Positions 1 to 5,789 are shown, numbered from the stretch's first letter. The stretch: DNA of 5,920 nt from Solirubrobacterales bacterium (GCA_015655225.1 JAATFK010000525.1:1-5920); one strand, 5' to 3'. The notes: generated from the sequence alone by a model not told the origin. Numbers and translations: made by a program.

Positions 1-247
1 CGTCCTCGCCGGCGTCGATCACGCCGACGATGTGCGGGTGCGACAGCTGCGCGACCGAGCGCGCCTCGCGGCGAAACCGCTCCAGCTGGTCGGAGTCGGT
101 CGCGATCTCGCGGTTCATCAACTTGATCGCGACCTGCCGCTCGAGCGTCTGGTCGAGCGCGCGATAGACCGTCGACATCCCTCCGGTGCCGATCCGGGCC
201 TCCAACCGGTACCGGTCGTTCAGCAGGGTTCCGAGCAGCGTGCTCAT
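1..247 (-). CDS. Ser/Thr protein kinase, N-terminal part (cut by window edge)
   Basis: This is the first 82 codons of a Hanks-type Ser/Thr kinase that runs off the left edge. Reading leftward from ATG 247, the glycine-rich ATP loop GTGGMSTV is at residues 20-27. The invariant Lys is in VAIK (K42), the alpha-C Glu is E61 in FRREAR, and HPHIVGVIDAGED follows at 70-82. These are the N-lobe hallmarks of the PknB/PknD family; catalytic loop, any membrane segment and sensor domains are outside the window. A GGAG lies only 2 bases before ATG 247. An in-frame ATG at 286 would add 13 residues and has AGGAGG only 1 base upstream, but it would overlap the divergent gene. Start 247 is preferred because MSTLLGTLLNDRYRLE is a normal kinase N-terminus. 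The gene is divergent from the DsbA-like gene. The substrate is unknown. Confidence 0.93.
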   Translation of the reverse strand, partial: MSTLLGTLLNDRYRLEARIGTGGMSTVYRALDQTLERQVAIKLMNREIATDSDQLERFRREARSVAQLSHPHIVGVIDAGED

Positions 248-259
248 GTCTCCAACGTC

Positions 260-265
260 TATTTT
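260..265 (+). promoter_or_regulatory. Candidate -10 box for a leaderless dsbA-like transcript
   Basis: TATTTT stands out in very GC-rich surroundings and ends 6 bases before GTG 272. A transcript starting about 7 bases after the box would begin at the GTG itself. No Shine-Dalgarno sequence is visible upstream of that GTG, which fits leaderless translation, common in actinobacteria. No convincing -35 box is seen. This is inference from a short motif. Confidence 0.3.
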
Positions 266-271
266 GCGCTC

Positions 272-1054
272 GTGCCCGTCATCCATGCCTCCTACTACAC
301 CGATCCCGCGTGTCCTTGGTCCTGGGCGCTGGAGCCCAGCCGCCGACGGCTCCAACAGGAGTTTGGCGACCAGCTGCGGATCGCGTACGTGATGGGCGGG
401 TTGGCGCGCGCGTTCGGACCGCCCGAGCGGCTGCTGGGGGAGTGGCTCGACGCCGCCGACCGCAGCGGCATGCCGTTCGATCCGCGCATCTGGCTCGAGG
501 GCGTGCCGGCCAGCTCGCACCCTGCCTGCATCGCCGTCGTGGCGGCCGCCGAGCAGGGCGATCCGGCACCGTACCTGCGCCGGCTGCGGGTCGGGCTGAT
601 GTGCGAGCGGCGCCGGCTCGACGGGGTCGAGGCGCTCGTCGCGGAGGCGCGCGCGACGCCCGGGCTCGACGTCGAGCGGTTCCGCATCGACCTGCGCTCG
701 AGCGCGATCCTGGAGCGGTTCGGCGAGCAGCTGGAGCGGTCGCGGGAGGCCGGGGGGCTGCCGACGATCGCGTTCGCCGGCGCCGACGGCGGCGAGCGCC
801 ACGTGGTCAGCGGCTTCGTCCCGTACGAAGCCTGGCGCGCCGCCGCGCTCGCGGCCGGCGCCGAGCCGGTCGCCGCTCCGCCGCCCGGGGTGGAGGAGGC
901 GCTGCGCGCCGACGGACCGCTCGCGACGGCCGAGGTCGCCGCGCTCTGCGACCTGCCCGGCCCGCGCGCGGCGGCGGAGCTGTGGCGGCTCGCGCTCGAG
1001 TGGCGCGTGCGGGGCGAGCGGCGGCTCACCGAGCAGCTCTGGTCGGTCACCTAG
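272..1054 (+). CDS. DsbA/FrnE-family thioredoxin-fold protein with a single active-site Cys
   Basis: This is a predicted cytoplasmic thioredoxin-fold protein of about 260 residues, closest in style to the DsbA-family/YjbH-like (Thioredoxin_5) proteins. Counting GTG 272 as residue 1, the active-site segment YYTDPACPWSW has C14 in a CPWS motif, so the usual second (resolving) Cys is Ser. The cis-Pro loop is GGLPTIAF with P164. HPAC at 83-86 supplies another family-typical Cys (C86). The last 60 or so residues (PLATAEVAALCDLP to LALEWRVR) look like a small helical or winged-helix tail. There is no signal peptide. The open frame continues upstream to 32, but that part lies antisense to the kinase start and does not look like this family. 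Both ATGs near the start (245-286) are out of frame or antisense, so GTG 272 is chosen. It could act as a redox or isomerase enzyme, or, like YjbH, as an adaptor; the substrate cannot be read from sequence. Confidence 0.85.
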   Translation: MPVIHASYYTDPACPWSWALEPSRRRLQQEFGDQLRIAYVMGGLARAFGPPERLLGEWLDAADRSGMPFDPRIWLEGVPASSHPACIAVVAAAEQGDPAPYLRRLRVGLMCERRRLDGVEALVAEARATPGLDVERFRIDLRSSAILERFGEQLERSREAGGLPTIAFAGADGGERHVVSGFVPYEAWRAAALAAGAEPVAAPPPGVEEALRADGPLATAEVAALCDLPGPRAAAELWRLALEWRVRGERRLTEQLWSVT

Positions 1055-1296
1055 CTCTTCGCCGAGCCGGACGGCCCGGCCGGGCGCGGCGGCAGCGAGG
1101 GCAGCGTCGGGTCGGCGCTCGCGGCCGCCTCGTTCTCCTGCTTGACGGCCGCCCAGATCTCCTCGCGGTAGATCGCCAGCGACTTGGGCGCGTCGATCCC
1201 GATGCGGACGGTCTGGCCGCTGACCTCCATGACCGTGACGGTCACGTCATCCCCCAGGATGATCTTCTCTCCTGGTCGGCGGGTGATGATCAGCAT
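1051..1296 (-). CDS. csrA: Carbon storage regulator / translational repressor CsrA
   Basis: CsrA is a small dimeric RNA-binding protein that binds GGA motifs, usually over ribosome binding sites. In Bacillus it represses flagellin (hag) translation until FliW sequesters it. The 81 residues begin MLIITRRPGEKIILGDDV, continue through VRIGIDAPK (30-38) and include YREEIW with R44, the Arg needed for RNA binding in characterised CsrA proteins. The helix after it (AAVKQENEAAAS) resembles the longer C-terminal helix of Bacillus CsrA, where FliW binds. A Pro/Ser-rich tail of about 20 residues follows and is unusual; CsrA is normally 60-75 residues. A perfect Shine-Dalgarno, AAGGAGG, sits 7 bases before ATG 1296. 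It is last in the flagellar operon, 45 bases after fliW, and its TAG overlaps the stop of the convergent dsbA-like gene. No flagellin gene follows within the window. Confidence 0.97.
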   Translation of the reverse strand: MLIITRRPGEKIILGDDVTVTVMEVSGQTVRIGIDAPKSLAIYREEIWAAVKQENEAAASADPTLPSLPPRPAGPSGSAKS

Positions 1297-1301
1297 CGCG
1301 C

Positions 1302-1314
1302 TTCCTCCTTGGAA
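1302..1314 (-). promoter_or_regulatory. csrA ribosome binding site in a small stem-loop; possible CsrA autoregulatory site
   Basis: On the transcribed (minus) strand, TTCC (1314-1311) and GGAA (1305-1302) can form a 4-bp stem around the 5-base loop AAGGA (1310-1306). The strong Shine-Dalgarno AAGGAGG occupies 1310-1304, so it lies partly in the loop and partly in the 3' arm. AAGGA matches the ANGGA core bound by CsrA, and loop presentation of GGA is the preferred arrangement in characterised sites. The geometry is seen directly; autoregulation is inferred. Confidence 0.45.
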
Positions 1315-1341
1315 TCGGTGGCCGACCGTGCTCGGGAACCT

Positions 1342-1803
1342 CTATGCCGCGCGGTTCGCCCCGCCTGCCGCAGCGGTTGCCAGCTCCCCGAAGAGGGCCG
1401 CGCGCAGCGGCGCCCCGGAGGCCTGGTTGATGACCTGGTGGCCGCGGCCGTCGTCGATCACGATCGGCGCGCGCAGGTTGGCGGTGAAGTCCTCGAGTTG
1501 GTCGCTCGCCCGAACGGTGACATACACGGCGGTCTCGTTCCCGTCGGAGAGTCCGAGCCGCTCGCGCTCCTCGTCGTCGAGGACCAGCTCGAAGTCGGCG
1601 AAGAACTGCCGCGGGTCGGTCACCGGGACCGCCAGCGAGGGGTCGTCGAGCGAGTGGAGCCAGAGGAAGGTGGCGTCCTCCTCGCGCGCGACGAGCGTGA
1701 AGCGGCGGCTGTCGAAGCCGACCAGCCCGTGGGGGAAGTCGAGCACGCTGTCGGGCGCGACCTCGATCCGCCCGAAGCGCGTGCTGTCGATCGTGTGCGT
1801 CAC
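1342..1803 (-). CDS. fliW: Flagellar assembly factor FliW
   Basis: FliW is a cytoplasmic protein that binds CsrA, and also flagellin in Bacillus, so that flagellin translation is coupled to its export. The 153-residue length is normal for the family. Family landmarks in order are TRFGRIEV (8-15), LDFPHGLVGFD (21-31), FLWLHSLDDPSLAVPVTDP (46-64), then TANLRAPIVIDDGRGHQVIN toward the end. The start is GTG 1803, chosen because AGAGGAGG lies 6 bases upstream and family homology begins at residue 4-5. The gene starts 12 bases after flgL and is followed by csrA, the pairing seen in Bacillus. The C-terminal AAAGGANRAA is low-complexity and probably flexible. Confidence 0.96.
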   Translation of the reverse strand: MTHTIDSTRFGRIEVAPDSVLDFPHGLVGFDSRRFTLVAREEDATFLWLHSLDDPSLAVPVTDPRQFFADFELVLDDEERERLGLSDGNETAVYVTVRASDQLEDFTANLRAPIVIDDGRGHQVINQASGAPLRAALFGELATAAAGGANRAA

Positions 1804-1809
1804 CAGGTG

Positions 1810-1817
1810 CCTCCTCT
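1810..1817 (-). promoter_or_regulatory. fliW Shine-Dalgarno overlapping the flgL stop
   Basis: AGAGGAGG on the minus strand ends 6 bases before GTG 1803 and fixes that non-ATG start. Its first two bases are the last two of the flgL TAG stop (1818-1816), so ribosomes finishing flgL end on the fliW binding site. That arrangement suggests coupled translation. Confidence 0.75.
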
Positions 1818-2727
1818 AGTTCAGGAAGTCGAGCAGCGAGTTCTGGATGATCCGCGAGCCCATCTGCAGCGCGGCGGTGTAGGCGGAGTTCTGCGTCGAG
1901 TAGTCGGTCAGCGTCTGCGCGTAGTCCGCGTCCTGCGTGTCGGAGAGCATGCTCGTCGTGTTCTCCTGCAGGGAGGTGAGCCGCGTGCTCGCGGTCGACA
2001 GCCGGTTCGTGCGGGCGCCGACGTCGGCGACGATCTGGTTGAGCGAGTCGAGGTTCGCGTCGAGCCGTGTCAGGTCGGTCCCGCGGAGGTTGTCGGCGTT
2101 CGTCGTCGTGCCGCCCTTGAGGTCGTCGGAGATGTCGCGCAGCGTGTCGATCAGCCCGTTGTCGGCGGCGCCCTGGCCGTTGCCGAGCAGCGACGAGATG
2201 TCGGTCGTGACCGGCATCGTCACGCCCGGCCCGATCTCGCGCGAGATCGAGTCGGTGTTGCCCTGGAAGGTGTCGGAGCCGTCCGGGTAGGGCTCGGTGT
2301 CGGTCGCCGTGCCGGAGAAGACGTAGCGGCCCGCGTACTGGGTGTTCGCCTCCTGCTTGAGCGAGTCGACCAGCTGATCGATCTCGGAGGCGGCGGCGGC
2401 GCGGCCGGCCTGGCCGCCGGCGTCGTTGCCGGCGCCGACCACCAGCTCGCGAGCGCGCTGGATGATGTCGTTGACGCTGCTGAGCGCGGCGCCGCTGGCG
2501 TTCAGCCAGGAGGTGCCGTCGCTGACGTTGCTCTGGTACTGGCCGAGGCCGTCCAGCTCGCCGCTCAGCTGCAGCGCGAGGCTCGTCCCGTACGGGTTGT
2601 CGGACGGCTCGTTGATCGATCTGCCCGACGACGCTCTTCTCATCGTGTCGGTCACGGCCGAGAGGTCGTTCTGCAGGTCGCGCACCGTCGTGCGCGACGT
2701 CATCAATGTCGTGATCCGCATGCTCAT
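1816..2727 (-). CDS. flgL: Flagellar hook-filament junction protein FlgL (HAP3)
   Basis: FlgL forms the second ring of the hook-filament junction and is a flagellin homologue exported by the flagellar type III system. The N-terminal coiled-coil region reads MSMRITTLMTSRTTVRDLQ and contains SSGRSINEPSDNP (33-45), the equivalent of the flagellin SSG-x-RIN-x-ASDDP signature. The C-terminal helix ends SRIIQNSLLDFLN. Length (303) is normal. ATG 2727 begins 2 bases after the flgK stop; ATG 2721 (MRITT) is an alternative two codons in. The frame stays open far upstream, but that part is shadow coding inside flgK. Only a weak GGGATG precedes the start, so coupling to flgK is likely. Codons 30, 31 and 36 are AGA, rare for this GC content. 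FlgN, encoded upstream, is its expected export chaperone. Confidence 0.95.
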   Translation of the reverse strand: MSMRITTLMTSRTTVRDLQNDLSAVTDTMRRASSGRSINEPSDNPYGTSLALQLSGELDGLGQYQSNVSDGTSWLNASGAALSSVNDIIQRARELVVGAGNDAGGQAGRAAAASEIDQLVDSLKQEANTQYAGRYVFSGTATDTEPYPDGSDTFQGNTDSISREIGPGVTMPVTTDISSLLGNGQGAADNGLIDTLRDISDDLKGGTTTNADNLRGTDLTRLDANLDSLNQIVADVGARTNRLSTASTRLTSLQENTTSMLSDTQDADYAQTLTDYSTQNSAYTAALQMGSRIIQNSLLDFLN

Positions 2728-2729
2728 CG

Positions 2730-4049
2730 CTACATCCCAGCCGATCCGGTCTTGTTGATCAGGGTGTCGAGGGCGTCGTCCATCGTCGTCATCACGCGGG
2801 CGGCTGCCTGGTAGCCGCGCTGGAAGGTCATGAGGTTCGTGACCTCCTCGTCGAGCGAGACGCCGGAGACGCTCTGGCGGCTGTCGTCGATCGAGTCGAC
2901 GAGCGACTGCGCCGTCGTCTGCGACGTCTCCGCCGCTCTCGTGTCGCCGCCGACCTGCGCGACGAGGGCGTTGTACGTCTTGTCGACGTCGCCGCCGCGC
3001 AGCGCCGCGATCGCGATCGCGAGGTCCTGGTTGCCGCTGTCGCCGGTCGAGCCGCTCTGGATGCTGTCGGTCGTCGCGACGACGTTGATCGTGTCGGCGG
3101 TCGTTCCGGCGGGGTCGAAGAACGGCGAGCCCGGCTGCAGCGCGTTGACGGCGGTCACGAGTCTGGAGGCGACCTGGTCGAGCGTCGCTCTGTAGCCCAG
3201 CAGCGGACCGGTCGGGCTCGCGAGGGTCTGCAGCGCGCCGAGCTGGCCGCCCGGCGAGGTCAGCGTCTGCGGCCACGTGTAGCCGCCGGTCGCGCTCGGG
3301 TCGACGAGCGTGACGCCGCCGAAGTCGACTCTCTGCGCGCCGTTGCCGAGGTCGGTGACGGAGACGTTCGCGAGCGAGGAGAGCTGGTCGATCAGCTGGT
3401 CGCGCTGGTCCATCAGGTCGTTCGGCGACTGGCCGACCGCGGTCGCGTGGCTGATCGCGTCGTTGAGCGAGGCGAGCGCCTTTGCGTCGTCCTCGATCGT
3501 GCCGTTCGTCCCGGTCAGCGCGTCGTACTGCGACTGGGCCGCGGTGGCGTCGGAGGTGAGCTGGTCCGAGAGCGTTCTGAACGTCTGCGTGAGCGTCGTC
3601 GAGGAGGTCACGAGCGCCTGGCGCGACGAGGCGTCCTCGGGGTTCTGCGCGAGGTCGCTCCAGGCGTCCCAGAAGTTCGACAGCTGTCTCGAGATGCCGC
3701 TCGTGCTCGGCTCGTCGAACGCCGTCTGCGCCTGGTCGAGCGCGCTCGCGGTCGTGCTCGACTCGCCCAGCGAGCTGCTCTGGCCGCGGTACTGCGCGTC
3801 GAGGAAGACGTTGCGGATGCGCGAGATCGCGGCGACGTCGACGCCGGTGCCGAGCTGCGCGCCGTTGCCGTTGACGCCCGAGTTGGCCTGCAGCACGAGC
3901 GCGCTGCTCGCCTCCAGCACGACCTGCTGGCGCGAGTAGCCGGCGGTGCTCGAGTTGGCGACGTTGTGCGACGTCGTGTCGAGCGCCTGCTGCTCGGCGA
4001 TCAGGCCGCGCAGGGCGGTCTGGAGTCCGGTGAAGGTGGAGATCGGCAT
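2730..4049 (-). CDS. flgK: Flagellar hook-associated protein FlgK (HAP1)
   Basis: FlgK forms the first junction ring on the hook and is exported through the flagellar channel with FlgN as chaperone. The N-terminus has the axial-protein signature: FTGLQTALRGLIAEQQALD (6-24), then SHNVANSSTAGYSRQ (27-41). The C-terminus carries the matching helix, SLDEEVTNLMTFQRGYQ and onward (about 398-432), with the family-typical MTFQRGYQAAARV. The middle is Ser/Thr/Asp-rich and variable. At 439 residues it is at the short end for FlgK (usually about 450-600), implying reduced outer domains. ATG 4049 lies 4 bases after the flgN stop and has no strong Shine-Dalgarno. By my reading, 6 of 17 Arg codons are AGA, unlike flgN or the dsbA-like gene, where I see none. 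Confidence 0.96.
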   Translation of the reverse strand: MPISTFTGLQTALRGLIAEQQALDTTSHNVANSSTAGYSRQQVVLEASSALVLQANSGVNGNGAQLGTGVDVAAISRIRNVFLDAQYRGQSSSLGESSTTASALDQAQTAFDEPSTSGISRQLSNFWDAWSDLAQNPEDASSRQALVTSSTTLTQTFRTLSDQLTSDATAAQSQYDALTGTNGTIEDDAKALASLNDAISHATAVGQSPNDLMDQRDQLIDQLSSLANVSVTDLGNGAQRVDFGGVTLVDPSATGGYTWPQTLTSPGGQLGALQTLASPTGPLLGYRATLDQVASRLVTAVNALQPGSPFFDPAGTTADTINVVATTDSIQSGSTGDSGNQDLAIAIAALRGGDVDKTYNALVAQVGGDTRAAETSQTTAQSLVDSIDDSRQSVSGVSLDEEVTNLMTFQRGYQAAARVMTTMDDALDTLINKTGSAGM

Positions 4050-4053
4050 GCGC

Positions 4054-4605
4054 TCAGGCCTGGAGGTCGAGGGTGTGACGCGGGCCGCCGGAGCTCGGCG
4101 GCATCGCGCTGCGGGTTCCGCCGGCGGCGTAGCCGAGCGCCGGCTCGGGGTTGACGAGGCGCAGCAGGTGGTCGAGGAACGCCAGCTCCTGCCGCATCAG
4201 CGTCTGGTTGCAGGTGTGCTCGCGGCCGATCTCGGCCAGCAGCCCGCACAGCTCGGCGCTGCGCGTGCGGGCGATCGCCGCCTCGCGCGGCGCCATCCGC
4301 TCGGCGATGCGGCTGACGGTGACGGCCTGGACCGTGATCCCGAGCGCGACCGCGGCGCGCGAGAGCAGGCGGGCGCGCTCGTCGTCGAGCCGCCGGCGGC
4401 GCTCCAGCTCCGCCTGCTGGGCGGCGACGTGGCGGACGACCGCGTCGACGTCGCGCTCGCGGATCGCGGCGCTCTGCGCGAGCACCGCTTCGAGCAGCCG
4501 GGCCGCCGAGAGGACCTGCGCGTCAAGGAAGGCGAGCAGGTCGCCCACCAGCAGCGGGTCGATCCGCCCGCCGGGGGAGTCGTGACGTACGGCGACGGCG
4601 CTCAT
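4054..4605 (-). CDS. flgN: FlgN-family flagellar export chaperone
   Basis: FlgN binds the C-terminal helices of FlgK and FlgL in the cytoplasm and delivers them to the export gate. The 183-residue protein is almost wholly helical. A leucine-rich first helix (LLVGDLLAFLDAQVLSAARLL) is followed by an Arg/Glu-rich coiled coil (ERRRRLDDERARLL). A third helix ends NQTLMRQELAFLDHLLRLV, matching the 'N-x-x-L...QSL-x-x-L-x-x-L' pattern of FlgN proteins. The last 30 residues (Gly/Pro/Ser) look disordered. ATG 4605 overlaps the previous stop as TGATG, with AGAGG 7 bases upstream. Its place directly before flgK and flgL, its two expected clients, supports the call. Sequence similarity within this family is weak, so the assignment leans partly on context. 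Confidence 0.88.
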   Translation of the reverse strand: MSAVAVRHDSPGGRIDPLLVGDLLAFLDAQVLSAARLLEAVLAQSAAIRERDVDAVVRHVAAQQAELERRRRLDDERARLLSRAAVALGITVQAVTVSRIAERMAPREAAIARTRSAELCGLLAEIGREHTCNQTLMRQELAFLDHLLRLVNPEPALGYAAGGTRSAMPPSSGGPRHTLDLQA

Positions 4606-4991
4606 CAGCTCGCCTCTGTGGTCGTGGTGGGCGTGGGCGCGCCGAGCGAGCTGCTGCCCCCTTCGAGGGCGGGGGCGAGCTGCTGGGCGAGCCCGAGCCC
4701 GCCGGCGTTCATGATCCCCTGCGCGAGCGCGTCGGGGAGGAGGCTCGCGTACGGCGAGTCGGACGTGTCGTCGGTCGAGCCGAGGCCGCTGTCGTCGTCG
4801 GTCGCGTCGTCGCTGTCGTCGCCGAGGCCGTCGGTCGAGGTCGAGTCGGTCAGCGACTGGCTGAGCTGCTGGACGAGCATCTGCTCGAAGCCGAGCGCCG
4901 CGCTGTAGGCGTTCTTGTCGGCGGTGCTGCCGGTGCGCACGGACTGCGGCAGCAGCGCCTCGTCGATCGGCCCGATCGCGCCGGTGCTCAT
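4605..4991 (-). CDS. flgJ: FlgJ-like rod-binding protein (rod domain only)
   Basis: This is probably the rod-binding/capping factor corresponding to the N-terminal domain of FlgJ. FEQMLVQQL (35-43) and PYASLLPDALAQGIMNAGGLGLAQQL (80-105) are the two conserved helices of that domain ('FE-x-ML-x-x-x-L' and '...la-x-x-i-x-x-x-GGlGla'). Between them, residues 48-79 form a linker of almost only Asp, Ser, Thr and Gly. The tail (111-128) is Gly/Ser/Thr-rich. No muramidase domain is present: 128 residues against about 310 for enterobacterial FlgJ, so peptidoglycan cutting must come from elsewhere. ATG 4991 overlaps the upstream stop as ATGA, with AGGTGA 4 bases before it. Confidence 0.85.
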   Translation of the reverse strand: MSTGAIGPIDEALLPQSVRTGSTADKNAYSAALGFEQMLVQQLSQSLTDSTSTDGLGDDSDDATDDDSGLGSTDDTSDSPYASLLPDALAQGIMNAGGLGLAQQLAPALEGGSSSLGAPTPTTTTEAS

Positions 4992-5725
4992 TGCTTCACC
5001 TGGTTGGCGACGGCGGCCATCTGATCCTGCGTCTGGATCGCTCTGCTCGTCATCGAGTAGGCGCGCTGCGCGTCGATCATGTCGACCATCTCGTCGCCCA
5101 TGTCGACGTTCGAGCCCTCGAGCGCGCCCTGCTTCAGGGTCGTGGCGGCGGACGCCGCGCGCGGCGCGCCGCTGCCGGCGGTCGGGAGCGAGAGGCTGTT
5201 GCCGACCGGCTGCAGTCTGTCGGTGGCGGAGACGGTCACGAGCGCGATCCGCCCGACCGTGCGGCCGTTCGCCGCGACGGTGCCGTTCGCGCTGATCGAG
5301 ACGTCTCTCGGCTGGGTGCCGGGCGGGACCGTGACGGGTGGCTGGAGCAGGTCGCCGTCGGCGGTGCCGAGGCGGCCTCTCGCGTCGAGTCTGAGGCTGC
5401 CGTCGCGCGTCAGCGCGGTCGTGCCGTCGGCGCGGCGCACCTGCAGGTAGCCGTCGCCCTGGATCGCGACGTCGAGCGGGTCGCCGGTGCTCTCCAGCGC
5501 GCCCTGCGCCTGCGTGCGGCCGACCGTCTCGGCGGCGGAGCCGGCACCGAGGCCGACGCCCGCGCCGGCGGCGTCGCCGGGCGAGTTGTAGAGCAGGTCC
5601 CGGAAGCCGATGCGCTCCGACTTGTAGCCCGTCGTCGAGACGTTCGCGAGGTCGTTCGAGATCGCGTCGAGTCGCTGCTGCTGCGCCGCCATGCCGGCGG
5701 CCGCGGAATAGAGGCCTTCGAGCAT
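4988..5725 (-). CDS. flgG: Flagellar rod protein, FlgG/FlgF family
   Basis: This is a rod component exported through the flagellar channel that forms part of the drive shaft. The N-terminal signature is MLEGLYSAAAGMAAQQQRLD then ISNDLANVSTTGYKSE (22-37). The central domain includes DPLDVAIQGDGYLQV and LTRDGSLRLD, and the C-terminus is LEGSNVDMGDEMVDMI (202-217) followed by AQRAYSMTSRAIQT. SNV...EMV-x-MI...QRAY is typical of FlgG; at 245 residues it is slightly short, and FlgF (or a Bacillus FlhO/FlhP counterpart) remains possible. The frame stays open to an ATG at 5791, but that lies in an inverted repeat and has no family match. ATG 5725 has AGAGGG 6 bases upstream. It is the first gene of the operon visible here. 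By my reading 5 of 16 Arg codons are AGA. Confidence 0.9.
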   Translation of the reverse strand: MLEGLYSAAAGMAAQQQRLDAISNDLANVSTTGYKSERIGFRDLLYNSPGDAAGAGVGLGAGSAAETVGRTQAQGALESTGDPLDVAIQGDGYLQVRRADGTTALTRDGSLRLDARGRLGTADGDLLQPPVTVPPGTQPRDVSISANGTVAANGRTVGRIALVTVSATDRLQPVGNSLSLPTAGSGAPRAASAATTLKQGALEGSNVDMGDEMVDMIDAQRAYSMTSRAIQTQDQMAAVANQVKQ

Positions 5726-5737
5726 CCGTTTCCCTCT
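5725..5737 (-). promoter_or_regulatory. flgG ribosome binding site, with an ANGGA motif on the start codon
   Basis: AGAGGG (5737-5732) with a 6-base spacer fixes ATG 5725. The bases just before and into the start read ACGGATG, so an ANGGA motif (5729-5725) touches the start codon. This resembles the GGAUG part of the CsrA consensus. Five-base matches are common by chance, so the ribosome binding site is well supported but the CsrA role is not. Confidence 0.5.
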
Positions 5738-5762
5738 AGCGGTTGACCGTGGTAGTGAAAGC

Positions 5763-5789
5763 GGAAGTTCTCGCGCAGCGAGAACTTCC
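5763..5789. repeat. Perfect 12-bp inverted repeat with 3-base loop
   Basis: GGAAGTTCTCGC (5763-5774) and GCGAGAACTTCC (5778-5789) are exact reverse complements separated by GCA. On the operon's strand the hairpin is followed by GCTTTCACTACC, with only three consecutive T, so it is not a classic Rho-independent terminator. It sits 37 bases upstream of the flgG start, within the likely leader. It could be an mRNA-stabilising hairpin, a U-poor terminator of an upstream gene, or a dimeric regulator's operator. Confidence 0.8.

Noticed and set aside
32..271. Upstream extension of the DsbA-like gene
   Set aside because: It is antisense to the kinase N-terminal lobe, which has clear catalytic residues; family similarity begins only after GTG 272.
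1074..1085. GCCCGGCCGGGC palindrome as a terminator for the dsbA-like gene
   Set aside because: It codes for the CsrA tail, leaves only a 4-bp stem once a loop is allowed, and has no T-run.
310..2814. A very long rightward open frame running antisense through csrA, fliW and flgL
   Set aside because: Its product is Arg/Val/Gly-rich with no recognisable family, and it is the mirror frame of well-supported flagellar genes. Long antisense frames are expected at this GC content.
2728..3276. N-terminal extension of flgL
   Set aside because: It overlaps flgK in another frame, is Arg/Asp-rich low complexity, and FlgL proteins start at the MSMRITT segment.
5743..5748. TTGACC as a rightward -35 box
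   Set aside because: No TAnnnT-like -10 occurs 16-18 bases downstream, and no rightward gene is supported at the edge.
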